Positions 23,462-31,442 of a stretch of 36,142 nt of DNA are shown one piece after another. Made by a program: the position numbers and the translations under genes. How positions within the stretch are numbered: the first letter of the stretch is position 1; the number at the start of each line of letters is the position of its first letter. This DNA comes from a virus. The stretch is from the IMG/VR virus record IMGVR_UViG_3300020442_000098, positions 1-36,142 of that record. One strand, given 5' to 3'. The notes beneath the pieces are model-generated. The model did not search any database. It was not told the DNA's origin and saw only the letters and a program-made list of their open reading frames with translations.

Positions 23462-23736
23462 CGGTTAGGGTAGTCCTCACGTTTTGCAGATTGGTCGCTG
23501 AAGTGAAGTAGCAGCAAACCATAATGTAGAATTTTGATGATATCACGTCGGGCAGTGCCCTTCTTATCATATCGAGAAGCATACTTTAGAATGTTAGATC
23601 TACAGAATGCTTCTGCATCACCACAGGCATCAATCAGGTCTAGCGTCTGAATCTTGTCAGTTGCATAGTGCTGATTGTAAGTACCTGCGATGTAGTCTCG
23701 CAACTCCTTCAGGAGTTCGTCTTCATTGTACTTCAT
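23458..23736 (-). CDS. DUF3310-like small protein, 92 aa
   Basis: The start is placed at MKYNEDELLKEL (23736), where the ATG overlaps the cobS stop (TGATG). The pattern TYNQHYATDKIQTLDLIDAC, then FCRSNILKYASRYDKKGT and RRDIIKILHYGLLLL, matches the DUF3310/SaV-like family (related to part of T7 gp1.7), in which a nucleotide-linked function has been proposed. It lies directly upstream of gp45 (ATGA), suggesting a role tied to replication. The family assignment is by pattern only. Confidence 0.75.
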   Translation of the reverse strand: MKYNEDELLKELRDYIAGTYNQHYATDKIQTLDLIDACGDAEAFCRSNILKYASRYDKKGTARRDIIKILHYGLLLLHFSDQSAKREDYPNR

Positions 23737-24881
23737 CAGTCGTTGTCGCAAAGGATGTTAGCATTGTCACCAGTATACTCGGTTTCTTCTCCCGCGTCAA
23801 TCTTAGTGTAGAGATCCAGGAAGGAATTCTTAGTGTCATCATCGAAACGATTGACACACACCTCAATAGACTTCAAGCGATCAGTGAAGATAGCAGATGC
23901 TTCAGCGATGTGTACAAGACGACGAGTGGTGATAACTTCATCAACACCACCATCGTAGAATGTCTTGCGGATAATACCTGCCCACTTGACAAGGTTCTCA
24001 GCAAACTTATTATCGCATCCGTTGTTAGTAAGGATCTTAGTTTCAATGGTAGCAGAAGGATATTCTTGCTCCAAGGTTACAGGGAACCTCTCAAGGAATG
24101 CTTCATTCAATACGTTGGTGCCGATGAAACGACCATCATCAGAACCTTTACCTTTAGTGTTAGCAGTTGCTAGTACGTTGAATCCTGCTGCTGGAGCAAC
24201 CCACTTGCCGATCTTCTTGAGAAAGACTCCCTTACCTTCAAGGATGGATTGCAAACATAGGATCTTGTTACTGGCAAGGTCGATTTCATCCAAGAGAAGA
24301 ACTGCTCCTCGCTGCAATGCTTCAACAACAGGACCGTTGTGCCAAACAGTATTACCGTCAATAAGACGGAAACCTCCGAGAAGATCGTCTTCATCAGTTT
24401 CAATAGTAATGTTTACACGAATCAACTCACGATCTAGTTGAGCACATGCTTGATCAACGGAATAAGTTTTACCGTTGCCAGACAGACCAGTAATGAAAAC
24501 AGGGTAGAACTTACTAGAACGAATAATCTTCTTGACATCGTTGAAGTTACCAAAAGGGACGTAGGTATCATCTTTGGAAGGTACGAGATGCTCAGAATTA
24601 GTTACAGGACTAACAGGAGTAACAGCAGGTGCTGGTGCAATTGCAGGTTTCTTAGTAGTCTTTTTCTTAGACTTCTTAGAAACAGGTGCAGAACAATTGA
24701 CATTGTAAACACCTGTCTTCACACGCAAGTGAGCAACACGCTTACGGACAGACTGAGTATCGAGACCGAACTCAAGAGAGATTTTTTTCAAGTGGTCAGA
24801 AGTAAACTCATCACTTCCAACATTGACCTTCACCCACTCGATGATCTGGTCAGTGGTCAGGGGGTGTGCCTCAAATGCCAT
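23736..24881 (-). CDS. cobS: CobS-like MoxR-type AAA+ ATPase
   Basis: This 381-residue protein has an N-terminal helix-turn-helix-like segment (to about 60) and a Lys/Pro/Ala linker (65-95). The AAA+ core follows, with Walker A GLSGNGKT at 132-139, Walker B LLLDEID at 195-201, and a sensor/arginine region near 240-260. It resembles the CobS subunit of aerobic cobaltochelatase and is a widespread cyanophage gene. Its chelatase role in phage has not been shown, and CobN is absent here. The ATG follows a sigma70-type promoter by about 25 nt and has no Shine-Dalgarno sequence. The vWA/peptidase gene at 25189 is the likely partner. Confidence 0.92.
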   Translation of the reverse strand: MAFEAHPLTTDQIIEWVKVNVGSDEFTSDHLKKISLEFGLDTQSVRKRVAHLRVKTGVYNVNCSAPVSKKSKKKTTKKPAIAPAPAVTPVSPVTNSEHLVPSKDDTYVPFGNFNDVKKIIRSSKFYPVFITGLSGNGKTYSVDQACAQLDRELIRVNITIETDEDDLLGGFRLIDGNTVWHNGPVVEALQRGAVLLLDEIDLASNKILCLQSILEGKGVFLKKIGKWVAPAAGFNVLATANTKGKGSDDGRFIGTNVLNEAFLERFPVTLEQEYPSATIETKILTNNGCDNKFAENLVKWAGIIRKTFYDGGVDEVITTRRLVHIAEASAIFTDRLKSIEVCVNRFDDDTKNSFLDLYTKIDAGEETEYTGDNANILCDND

Positions 24882-24906
24882 GGATTGTTTTGTATTGTAT
24901 GATCAT

Positions 24907-24935
24907 AGTATAGCACGGATCATAGCGTTGTGCAA
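24907..24935 (-). promoter_or_regulatory. Sigma70-type promoter of cobS
   Basis: On the minus strand TTGCAC (24930-24935), a 17-bp spacer and TATACT (24907-24912) with an extended -10 TGC form a good promoter for the cobS operon. The leader before the ATG at 24881 is short and lacks a ribosome site. The bases TGATCCGTGCTATA are shared with the promoter at 4887-4915. Confidence 0.75.
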
Positions 24936-24952
24936 GCTATTGTGCCAGTCTC

Positions 24953-25192
24953 TCAAGTGAACAATCCATTATTCTTACAGTATTGTAAAGTTTCTTTTAG
25001 ATTTCCAACGTGCTGAGAACCGATAGCAACTTGTGGATACGTTGCTTCCAAACCGAACTCAGTTTCAAATGCTTTCTGTGTAAAATGCTTATTCAATTTA
25101 TATTCTAAAAATTCGCCCCCCAGCGATCTAAGCAGGGAGGCGACTCGTTCACATTCTTGACTACCATTAGAGTAGATAACTGCTGTGTTCAT
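24953..25192 (-). CDS. Glutaredoxin-like protein with SxxC active site, 79 aa
   Basis: This 79-residue thioredoxin-fold protein has the layout of small glutaredoxins: a first strand and active-site turn MNTAVIYSNGSQEC, a helix RVASLLRSLG, a strand with TYPQVAIGSQHVG (cis-Pro region) and a final helix LKETLQYCKNN. It parallels the cyanophage NrdC group. The first active-site Cys is Ser11 in SQEC, leaving a single Cys14, so dithiol chemistry is not expected; glutathione-dependent monothiol activity is possible. The start overlaps the CobT-like stop (ATGA), and the gene is followed by the cobS promoter. Confidence 0.8.
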   Translation of the reverse strand: MNTAVIYSNGSQECERVASLLRSLGGEFLEYKLNKHFTQKAFETEFGLEATYPQVAIGSQHVGNLKETLQYCKNNGLFT

Positions 25193-27354
25193 GCGATAAC
25201 TTCTACGAATTTGTTTAGAATTGTTTTGTTTGTCATCTTAGAACCCATGTGCTTTTTGAATGCACGTTGGAGTTCTGCTTTTGTGGCAACCTCGTTCTTT
25301 GCTTTGACTTCAAGATCTTCAGTACCTGTTCCGATATTACGGTTAGGTATGATGTACTGGACAGAGAATCCTAGTAGATCTTTTACCTCAACGAACTTAT
25401 CTTTCTGCCAAGACTTGGCATAGTCACCTTGGTCAATATCTGAGATCATACACATTGCCTCACGCTTATTGCAGAGACGGAACCCAATCCAGTTGTAGTC
25501 AGTGATCTCACGGAAGAAGGATACAATTTCCTTCGTGGTAGTATATGGGGATTGATTGATCTTACGTTGATATTTAGTGACGGGATCACGAAGAATGAAT
25601 ACTTTATCAAGACGGTGACACATTAGACCAGATGCCCAATATTCTTCCTGATGATAGTTGTATCGTTTCTCCACAACATATCCCATGGGGTTTGCTTCAC
25701 CATCAGACAGACAAATTACATTGACTTTCTGTACATTGTTTGCTCTCTTGAACTTAGTTACAATCTCACGAGTGCAGATAACTGCTTCAGCAAGAGGTGT
25801 ACCACCAAGTGTCAAGTGTGGAGAGTAACCATGTGCGGTGTAGTAATTGTTTGCCATACCATAGCATTGTGCCCACACAAGCATCATCATCTCATCAAGA
25901 TCTTTCTGCTTCATTTTAGAATGAAACAACTTGAGCAGATGGAAGTCATCACCGATATAAATGGTGTTGATCTCTTTCTGTTGAGCAGTAGGGTGCCAAG
26001 GTGACAGGGAGTTATATCCAGTCGATTGGAATGCATAGACTTCAAAAGGAATCTGTGCTTTCTTGCAGAACCAGATAAGATTATACAGTTGACGGAGAGT
26101 ATCCATCAAACAATTGGACATAGATCCAGACCAGTCAAGTTGGAATACTAGACCGTGGTTCTTACCCTCAGTTACTGTAGTGACTTTCTTGAAGATGTCA
26201 TCAGTAAGTTTATATTTGTATAGAGAATTGGTATCAAGAACACCACTCTTAGCAGTTGTAGCACGCTTATATTCATCAGCGGACTTCTTCATCTCGAACT
26301 GCTTGACGAGATAGTTTACAGAAGGGTTAGAATCTTTCTTATACTTTTTGAATGCAGAGAACGATTTCTCACGAGAGTATACACGCTCCTCTGCAATATG
26401 ATAGAAATGATTGCGGAGGACTTCTAGAATCTTGTCGCTTTCAACAACAATACTTTTCAAATCAAACTTAGGAAGATCAAGATAGATCCACTCCTTTGCA
26501 TTATCATCAATCAGATCTTGCTGAGAACGCTCGAATGCTTGATTAGTGAGAGACTCAGTTGGATCTGCATCACCGAACTGTTCTTGATAGGAGGGTGTAT
26601 CTAGATCAGGATCAACATCCTTATCGTCTCCACTATCAGTCCTGTCAGTGCTATCATCACTACTAGGTTCTGAATCTTCGGATGGGTCGCCACCCTCTCC
26701 AGAACCTCCTGGGTCGCCTGTAGGGTCCTTAGTGTCTTCAGGAAGATCCATCTCAGGCATCTCAGGAGCAGGTTCTTGCTGCTTTTTGATATACTCATGA
26801 AGTTCTTCAGCAAGCGTGACAACATCTTCAAACGTAACAGTGTTCTCTGCACGTTGGATCCAAACCTTCTCCTCTTCTTTGAAGGGGATGTCATTTCCTA
26901 CTTTGAAATACAGGTTGATACGATCGATCAAATTCATTTCAGACAAATCAACGCCACGGATGGCAAAGAAATCTCTGTCATTTAGTTCACGATATCCTTT
27001 GAAGAAAGACTTACGAAGACCAGGATAAGTGACCTTCATCTTACGTTCAATACGAGCGTCTTCCAGAACGTTTACAAAATCCTTAGGAGCATCGCCAAAG
27101 GATTGGTTAGGAGTATACAGAGCATGTCCTACTTCATGACCTACCAGGAGGTCATAGACATCTCCAGTTACATCCTTCCAGATAGGAAGTGCAAGCACTC
27201 GGCGTTGCACATCAAAGTATGCTGTAGAGATCTTACGGTGTTCTACATGCAGGTTTTCAGTCGCGAGGAGACGGGCAAGATTGCCTTTTACCTCTGTGTT
27301 GACTGCTTTCATGAAGTGTTCTGTGTCGCGTATGATCCTATTATAGCGTGCCAT
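25189..27354 (-). CDS. CobT-like vWA protein with HExxH metallopeptidase motif
   Basis: The frame encodes 721 residues from ATG 27354. Near residue 73 is HEVGH within GHEVGHALYTP, a zinc metallopeptidase signature. An acidic, Asp/Ser/Pro-rich linker spans about 190-270 (GDPGGSGEGGDPSEDSEPSS). A vWFA domain with a MIDAS motif, DWSGS at 407-411, follows, as in CobT and other partners of MoxR ATPases. It probably works with the CobS-like ATPase encoded two genes downstream. The promoter -10 box lies inside codons 4-5, so a transcript from it would have to use a later start, such as Met15 (27312). Confidence 0.88.
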   Translation of the reverse strand: MARYNRIIRDTEHFMKAVNTEVKGNLARLLATENLHVEHRKISTAYFDVQRRVLALPIWKDVTGDVYDLLVGHEVGHALYTPNQSFGDAPKDFVNVLEDARIERKMKVTYPGLRKSFFKGYRELNDRDFFAIRGVDLSEMNLIDRINLYFKVGNDIPFKEEEKVWIQRAENTVTFEDVVTLAEELHEYIKKQQEPAPEMPEMDLPEDTKDPTGDPGGSGEGGDPSEDSEPSSDDSTDRTDSGDDKDVDPDLDTPSYQEQFGDADPTESLTNQAFERSQQDLIDDNAKEWIYLDLPKFDLKSIVVESDKILEVLRNHFYHIAEERVYSREKSFSAFKKYKKDSNPSVNYLVKQFEMKKSADEYKRATTAKSGVLDTNSLYKYKLTDDIFKKVTTVTEGKNHGLVFQLDWSGSMSNCLMDTLRQLYNLIWFCKKAQIPFEVYAFQSTGYNSLSPWHPTAQQKEINTIYIGDDFHLLKLFHSKMKQKDLDEMMMLVWAQCYGMANNYYTAHGYSPHLTLGGTPLAEAVICTREIVTKFKRANNVQKVNVICLSDGEANPMGYVVEKRYNYHQEEYWASGLMCHRLDKVFILRDPVTKYQRKINQSPYTTTKEIVSFFREITDYNWIGFRLCNKREAMCMISDIDQGDYAKSWQKDKFVEVKDLLGFSVQYIIPNRNIGTGTEDLEVKAKNEVATKAELQRAFKKHMGSKMTNKTILNKFVEVIA

Positions 27355-27369
27355 GGATCAAATAGTCAA
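27340..27369 (-). promoter_or_regulatory. Sigma70-type promoter overlapping the CobT-like 5' end
   Basis: On the minus strand TTGACT (27364-27369), an 18-bp spacer and TATAAT (27340-27345) form a near-consensus promoter. The ATG at 27354 lies in the spacer, and transcription would begin near 27333. It resembles the other extended promoters in the window (GC directly before the -10). Confidence 0.6.
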
Positions 27370-27380
27370 CCCATGTGACA

Positions 27381-27692
27381 CTAATCTCTCTGTCTCCAGT
27401 CATCGGGTTTGTCCCGCTGGAACCAGTCTACAATTTCATCAGCACCTTCAAACCCCGTTCTATGATTGGATGGGTCGGGGTCTCCTAGTCCCATCCTATT
27501 CATAAAATCGTCGATACTGCCTTCTTCTATACCATTAGATTGGCGACGTGCTTTGTTCAACCAATCTCTAGCAAGAGTATGTGCTTTCGCAAGTTTCTCT
27601 GCCCAGATCATGTCCTCTAGGGGGACTTGTTCGTTGTTAGCGATACATCTGCAAATGGACTCTAGTCGGAGTCGGTAAGCAGTAGATAGCAT
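27381..27692 (-). CDS. Hypothetical protein, 103 aa
   Basis: The gene begins two bases after the stop of the 63-residue gene. The product is helical in its first half (MLSTAYRLRLESICRCIANN, then WAEKLAKAHTLARDWLNKAR). A Gly/Asp/Pro-rich segment follows (MNRMGLGDPDPSNHRTGFEG), ending IVDWFQRDKPDDWRQRD. I recall similar small proteins in other cyanophages. No motif indicates a function. Confidence 0.72.
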   Translation of the reverse strand: MLSTAYRLRLESICRCIANNEQVPLEDMIWAEKLAKAHTLARDWLNKARRQSNGIEEGSIDDFMNRMGLGDPDPSNHRTGFEGADEIVDWFQRDKPDDWRQRD

Positions 27693-27694
27693 AA

Positions 27695-27886
27695 TTACTC
27701 CCGCAGTTTTTGTTCTAGATCCTCTAGTCTGTGATACTCAGCATGTGCTGCTTCTTGTCTATCACACACTATATTTAGGATGTCTCTCATGATAACATCA
27801 TTATCAACGTAGTCATCCAAGTATTTGTCGATGGCTTCTTTGAGGTAGCGATACCTATGCCACTCTGGGGAGTAAGGTTTGTACAT
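27695..27886 (-). CDS. Conserved small cyanophage protein, 63 aa
   Basis: The N-terminus MYKPYSPEWHRYRYLKEAID is familiar from T4-like cyanophage genomes. The rest is an acidic helical protein (YLDDYVDNDVIMRDILNIVC, ending EYHRLEDLEQKLRE). It is the first gene behind the promoter at 27909-27936 and has no clear ribosome site in its short leader. Function unknown. Confidence 0.75.
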   Translation of the reverse strand: MYKPYSPEWHRYRYLKEAIDKYLDDYVDNDVIMRDILNIVCDRQEAAHAEYHRLEDLEQKLRE

Positions 27887-27908
27887 GGGGATAACGTGTT
27901 TCCACTAG

Positions 27909-27936
27909 TATAGCATAAAAAAGGAGGGCGTCAAGC
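27909..27936 (-). promoter_or_regulatory. Sigma70-type promoter overlapping a terminator
   Basis: On the minus strand TTGACG (27931-27936), a 16-bp spacer and TATACT (27909-27914) with an extended -10 TGC form a promoter for the genes starting at 27886. The -35 lies at the loop of the terminator hairpin at 27919-27943, so the two signals share bases. Confidence 0.75.
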
Positions 27937-27943
27937 CCTCCCC
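27919..27943 (-). terminator. Factor-independent terminator
   Basis: The minus-strand RNA forms GGAGGGC-TTGAC-GCCCTCC followed by six U residues, just after the stop of the 58-codon gene. It is a textbook terminator, with the next promoter's -35 in its loop. Confidence 0.88.
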
Positions 27944-27953
27944 GTAATAAAGG

Positions 27954-28130
27954 TCATACTTCCATAAGAATCCTCCTGCAAATCCTTTTGCAAGTAGACT
28001 GGGAGTCATCGCATTCAATCAGACATTCATAGTAGTCATTGACTCTATCTAACTCAATGTTGAGCTCATCTATAGTATTTTCAAAATGACGCCATTCATC
28101 CAGTTGACTGCGTGATAGTAAGTTTCGCAT
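27954..28130 (-). CDS. Small hypothetical protein, 58 aa
   Basis: I take the start at the second ATG (MRNLLSRSQL, 28130), since GGAG lies six bases upstream of it; the first ATG (28142) has no such site. The acidic helical product (FENTIDELNIELDRVNDYYE) has three or four Cys in its C-terminal half (ECDDSQSTCKRICRR). It is flanked by terminators on both sides, so it may be a single-gene unit. Function unknown. Confidence 0.65.
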   Translation of the reverse strand: MRNLLSRSQLDEWRHFENTIDELNIELDRVNDYYECLIECDDSQSTCKRICRRILMEV

Positions 28131-28201
28131 GACGATCTCCATAAGCGAACAGCATCATGTAGACCAGTTTGGAATCATTTCTCCTTTCTCAATTCTATTA
28201 T

Positions 28202-28209
28202 TACTTATA
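28202..28209 (-). promoter_or_regulatory. Possible T4-type late promoter
   Basis: In the 150-base AT-rich gap between the terminator at 28282 and the gene at 28130, the minus strand has TATAAGTA, seven of eight bases of the T4 late consensus TATAAATA, about 70 nt before the gene. The rest of this gap holds no further gene that I can support. Confidence 0.3.
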
Positions 28210-28281
28210 TTGATAAACCCCAAATTTGGAATGTAACATACAAAATGTATCATGTTATACAATTGTAATATTTTATTGCAG

Positions 28282-28305
28282 AAAAAAGGAGTGTCGAAAC
28301 ACTCC
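28282..28305 (-). terminator. Factor-independent terminator after tRNA-Pro
   Basis: The minus-strand RNA forms GGAGTGT-UUCG-ACACTCC followed by six U residues. It closes the transcript carrying gp46 and tRNA-Pro. Confidence 0.9.
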
Positions 28306-28326
28306 TTACACTTCCTTCACACGGAA

Positions 28327-28400
28327 TCGGGGCGATAGGATTTGAACCTACGGCCTGACGCTCCCAAAGCGCCTGCTCTACCAAACTGAGCTACACCCCG
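28327..28400 (-). tRNA. tRNA-Pro (UGG)
   Basis: The minus strand folds into a full cloverleaf of 74 nt. The acceptor arms are CGGGGTG and CGCCCCG with discriminator A, the D-arm contains AGCTCAGTTTGGTAGAGC, and the T-arm contains GGTTCAAATCC. The anticodon stem GGCGC/GCGTC closes the loop TTTGGGA, giving anticodon TGG for proline. CCA is not encoded (TTCC follows). It sits 29 bases after the gp46 stop and before a terminator, so it is probably processed from the gp46 transcript. It would read CCA and, by wobble, other proline codons. Confidence 0.96.
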
Positions 28401-28404
28401 TAGC

Positions 28405-28420
28405 GGGGACCGAAGTCCCC
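28405..28420 (-). other. UUCG hairpin between gp46 and tRNA-Pro
   Basis: The minus-strand RNA has GGGGAC-UUCG-GUCCCC with no U run, so it is not a terminator. Its 3' arm with the adjacent bases (CCCCG) can also pair with the tRNA 5' end (CGGGG), across a three-base gap at 28396-28408. It may influence tRNA 5' processing or protect the gp46 mRNA 3' end. Confidence 0.5.
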
Positions 28421-28429
28421 TAGAAACTG

Positions 28430-30151
28430 TCATCCATCATAACGCATTTTGGAAAAGTCATTGACTTTCTCAAAGATAGCAGTCTTCAGGAACTTATCGA
28501 CTAGGATTTCTCCCTTGTGGGAGATGACGAATATGTTAGCATCATTTCCCAGATTACGCAAGATCTTCATGAGTTCTTGTGTACCGCCCTCGTCAAGCGA
28601 GGAGTCGAAGACTTCATCAAGGATCAAAAGATTGGTGGATACACTGTTCTTCATTCGTGCGATCTCTCGCCAAGTGAACAATAGTGCCAAGTCAATCTTC
28701 TGCTTCTCACCTTCAGAGAACGAAGAGTAGGAGAAGTCATCACGGAAACGTGATTTGATTCTCTCATCAAAGTTCTCATCAATAGTGAAGTTGACATAGA
28801 AGTCCATGCTATGTAGGTACTTATTGATAAGTGTATTGAACACAGGAATGTACTTCCTGATGATTCTACTCTTGATACCAGAATCTTTCAAGAGGTTAGA
28901 TACAATCCTATACTCATCGTACTCTTTACTAATACTAGCACAGTCAGAACTTTGAGTATTGTATGCCTCTTGTAGTTCCTGTAAGATACTTCTTTCCTTC
29001 TCGATATTAGGTTGATTAGTTTGAAGATCAACAATCTGTTTATTGAGATCTAGATTTTCAAACTCAAACCTTACGATATCACGCTCGTGAGTATTCAAGT
29101 TGCTGCGAAGTGTAGCAAGTTCTTTAGACTTCTCTTCCATCTCACCAAGTTGATCTACACTATCTTTGATAGCGTCGTTCATTTGATTGATAGCATTAGT
29201 GAACTCAATCTCTTTAGCATCGAGTTCTGTCATCCTATGCTGTTTGAAATCTTGTGCAATCTCCTGAGAGCATGTAGGGCAGGTGCTATTGTCTGTAAGG
29301 AACTTGAATTCTTTGCCAACTGTGCTACGCTTCTGCGATACCTTAGCACGCATGGTCTTGAGTTTATCGATGCGTCCAGACAGATCGACCCTAGCACCTT
29401 GGTTATCTTCCTTGGTACTAATCTCGTCTTTGAGTTTTTGTAATCTACGTTGTAGTTCTAGGATGCTGTTAGTATTATCCTGAACTTTCTGCTTCTTCTC
29501 ATCAACACGATTTTCCATCGCGTTTGAAAGATTCAAGATGTTGCGCTCCTGCATACTAACCTTCTCAGATGCTAACTTTAGCATATGATCACAGTCAGTC
29601 TTACGTTGGTTCAGGGTGCTCACACGGTCTTTCAGGACAGTGTTCATGTTAGAGAAGATACCAATGTCTAACAGGTCTTCAATTACTTCCCTTCGATGTG
29701 ATGCTGGGAGCTGCATGAACGGTACAAATGTTGAGCTTCCCAGGATGACGACTTGTGTAAAAGACTTATAGTTGAGTTTGAGGACTTGCTGTTCAAGATA
29801 CTTTTGAGTATCTTTAGCTGCTGCGTCCTGATCGAGTAATCTTCCATCTTTGTATACTTCAAATGTGTTAGGTTTGATCCCACGGACCACCCTATAGTGA
29901 CTCATAGAGACGCTGAATTCTACTTCAACGACACATTCTTTTTCGTTTACAGTGTTGATTAGTTGCGATTTATTTATCTTACGAAACGGTTTGTTGAAGA
30001 GACCGAAACATAATGCGTCTAGAATTGTTGACTTTCCAGCACCGTTCCTCCCAATTATTAGGGTAGACGGACATTCCATCAGATCGAACTCTGTGAACTG
30101 GTTACCAGTAGACAGGAAGTTCTTCCAACGAATCTTTTCAAATAAAATCAT
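28430..30151 (-). CDS. 46: Recombination endonuclease subunit gp46 (Rad50/SbcC-like)
   Basis: This 573-residue SMC-like ATPase matches T4 gp46 (560). Walker A is IGRNGAGKST at 33-42, a long coiled coil follows, a zinc-hook CPTC lies at 291-294, and the second ATPase half has SEGEKQKIDLALLF followed by Walker B NLLILDEVFDSSLD. With gp47 it resects DNA ends for recombination and degrades host DNA. The start ATG overlaps the preceding stop (ATGA) and has no Shine-Dalgarno sequence, so translation is probably coupled. tRNA-Pro follows. Confidence 0.96.
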   Translation of the reverse strand: MILFEKIRWKNFLSTGNQFTEFDLMECPSTLIIGRNGAGKSTILDALCFGLFNKPFRKINKSQLINTVNEKECVVEVEFSVSMSHYRVVRGIKPNTFEVYKDGRLLDQDAAAKDTQKYLEQQVLKLNYKSFTQVVILGSSTFVPFMQLPASHRREVIEDLLDIGIFSNMNTVLKDRVSTLNQRKTDCDHMLKLASEKVSMQERNILNLSNAMENRVDEKKQKVQDNTNSILELQRRLQKLKDEISTKEDNQGARVDLSGRIDKLKTMRAKVSQKRSTVGKEFKFLTDNSTCPTCSQEIAQDFKQHRMTELDAKEIEFTNAINQMNDAIKDSVDQLGEMEEKSKELATLRSNLNTHERDIVRFEFENLDLNKQIVDLQTNQPNIEKERSILQELQEAYNTQSSDCASISKEYDEYRIVSNLLKDSGIKSRIIRKYIPVFNTLINKYLHSMDFYVNFTIDENFDERIKSRFRDDFSYSSFSEGEKQKIDLALLFTWREIARMKNSVSTNLLILDEVFDSSLDEGGTQELMKILRNLGNDANIFVISHKGEILVDKFLKTAIFEKVNDFSKMRYDG

Positions 30152-30399
30152 GGGGGAGGAATAACGAGATCGTCTTTCTTGATAATGGTGTAACTATAAC
30201 CGTATTTGTTGCAGTTGGCAACTACCTGTGGTAGTTCAACTTCTTCCACTGTGAGGACATCTTTGAAGTCTTCTGCTTCTAGCAACCCGTGATATCTTAC
30301 AGCGTCGTCTTCTTCCTCAAACAACTGAACAACTTTCTTGCCCAGCATGTCTTTGGCAGCGTAGACTCCGCCGCTCTGGGGTGCCACAAGTATCCACAT
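30148..30399 (-). CDS. DUF3110-like small protein, 83 aa
   Basis: The start is placed at MWILVAPQSGGVYAAKD (30399), where the ATG overlaps the gp47 stop (TAATG); a GTG four codons earlier is less likely. The pattern of a short strand, GGVYAAKDMLGKKVVQLFEE, an E-rich helix DDAVRYHGLLEAEDF and a final strand resembles DUF3110, a small family of cyanobacteria and their phages. No function is known. Its placement between gp47 and gp46 is, as far as I recall, conserved in cyanophages. Confidence 0.75.
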   Translation of the reverse strand: MWILVAPQSGGVYAAKDMLGKKVVQLFEEEDDAVRYHGLLEAEDFKDVLTVEEVELPQVVANCNKYGYSYTIIKKDDLVIPPP

Positions 30400-31442
30400 T
30401 AGATTTCGCACGCTTCGATGTACAGTGATTTTATCAGTTTTTTGATAGACTCGTGGTCTGCCTTTATATTTTCTTTTGCTTCATCTATGTAGGTCTCTAA
30501 CAGAGTAAGAGTATCTTCGGTTTCCAGTACCTCAACACCCTCTTCTAGTTCTACACCTAGGTTTTCGATGACATTCAAATCGGCAGGACCCTCATCCTGT
30601 ACTTGACGAAGGAACTCGTCAAATGCAGCGTGGTTATTTTTTTCTTCTACGATAAGTTTGACGTACTTACCTTTGATGCTATCTTCCTTATCCATACGGA
30701 TGTCACCATCCTTGTAATAGATCTTTCGGAACATATCATTAGGATTACGATAGAACGTAGTTCTCATGGTGTTAGTATCAAACACATGGAATCCACGCTT
30801 GCATCCATAATCATTCCAATAGAGTTGATATGGATTGCCAAGATAGGTTACATTGCCCTTACTGGACTTCATGTGGAAATGACCTGAGAAGACTTTCTTG
30901 AATTTACTCAAGGTCTTCTTGTCCATACCACCCTTCATATAAGCACCAGGGTGAGCTTCAAACCCATCAAGCTCAAGATGCCCCATGCAGACAGCAGCAT
31001 CAGTTTCTGAGATAGCACGGATGGATCCTTCTCGGTTTCCATCACATATCCAAGGCAAAAGAAGAATATCGCAACTATCAAACTCAACAACACTAGGTTC
31101 TGTGTATACCCTGATGTTGTCGTATTCTCCAAGTAACTCACTTGGGGCGTTGATTCGTAGAGTGTTCTTGTAATAGATGTCATGGTTCCCGACTAGCATG
31201 TGCATTGTCACGCCAAGTTCGCGAAGAGGATCAAACCACATATCTTTCGCTGCTTCCAGCGAATTGAAGTTGATGCTCTTACGTTTATCAAACGTATCAC
31301 CTAGACAAATAACAGTGTCAATTCCACTCTCTTTGATGAAAGGGATTACAAGATCGCCATAGAACTGGCGGTACATTTCAATGTATGCTTGGTTGTCATT
31401 ACGAACACCGAAGTGTTGATCTGTGATAAGAAGAATCTTCAT
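30399..31442 (-). CDS. 47: Recombination endonuclease subunit gp47 (Mre11/SbcD-like)
   Basis: This 347-residue metallophosphoesterase, close to T4 gp47 (339), carries the phosphoesterase motifs in order: ITDQHFG at 6-12, CLGDTFDKR, MLVGNHDIYY, and the metal-binding GHFHMKS. It is the nuclease partner of gp46. The start overlaps the gp55 stop (TGATG). A C-terminal acidic segment (ENLGVELEEGVEVLETED) resembles the capping region that contacts the ATPase. Confidence 0.96.
   Translation of the reverse strand: MKILLITDQHFGVRNDNQAYIEMYRQFYGDLVIPFIKESGIDTVICLGDTFDKRKSINFNSLEAAKDMWFDPLRELGVTMHMLVGNHDIYYKNTLRINAPSELLGEYDNIRVYTEPSVVEFDSCDILLLPWICDGNREGSIRAISETDAAVCMGHLELDGFEAHPGAYMKGGMDKKTLSKFKKVFSGHFHMKSSKGNVTYLGNPYQLYWNDYGCKRGFHVFDTNTMRTTFYRNPNDMFRKIYYKDGDIRMDKEDSIKGKYVKLIVEEKNNHAAFDEFLRQVQDEGPADLNVIENLGVELEEGVEVLETEDTLTLLETYIDEAKENIKADHESIKKLIKSLYIEACEI

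Noticed and set aside
28155-28178. Seven-codon ORF (MIPNWST) after AAAGGAG upstream of the 58-codon gene
   Set aside because: The ribosome site is only two bases from the ATG and the peptide is too short to judge; it could be chance in an AT-rich leader.
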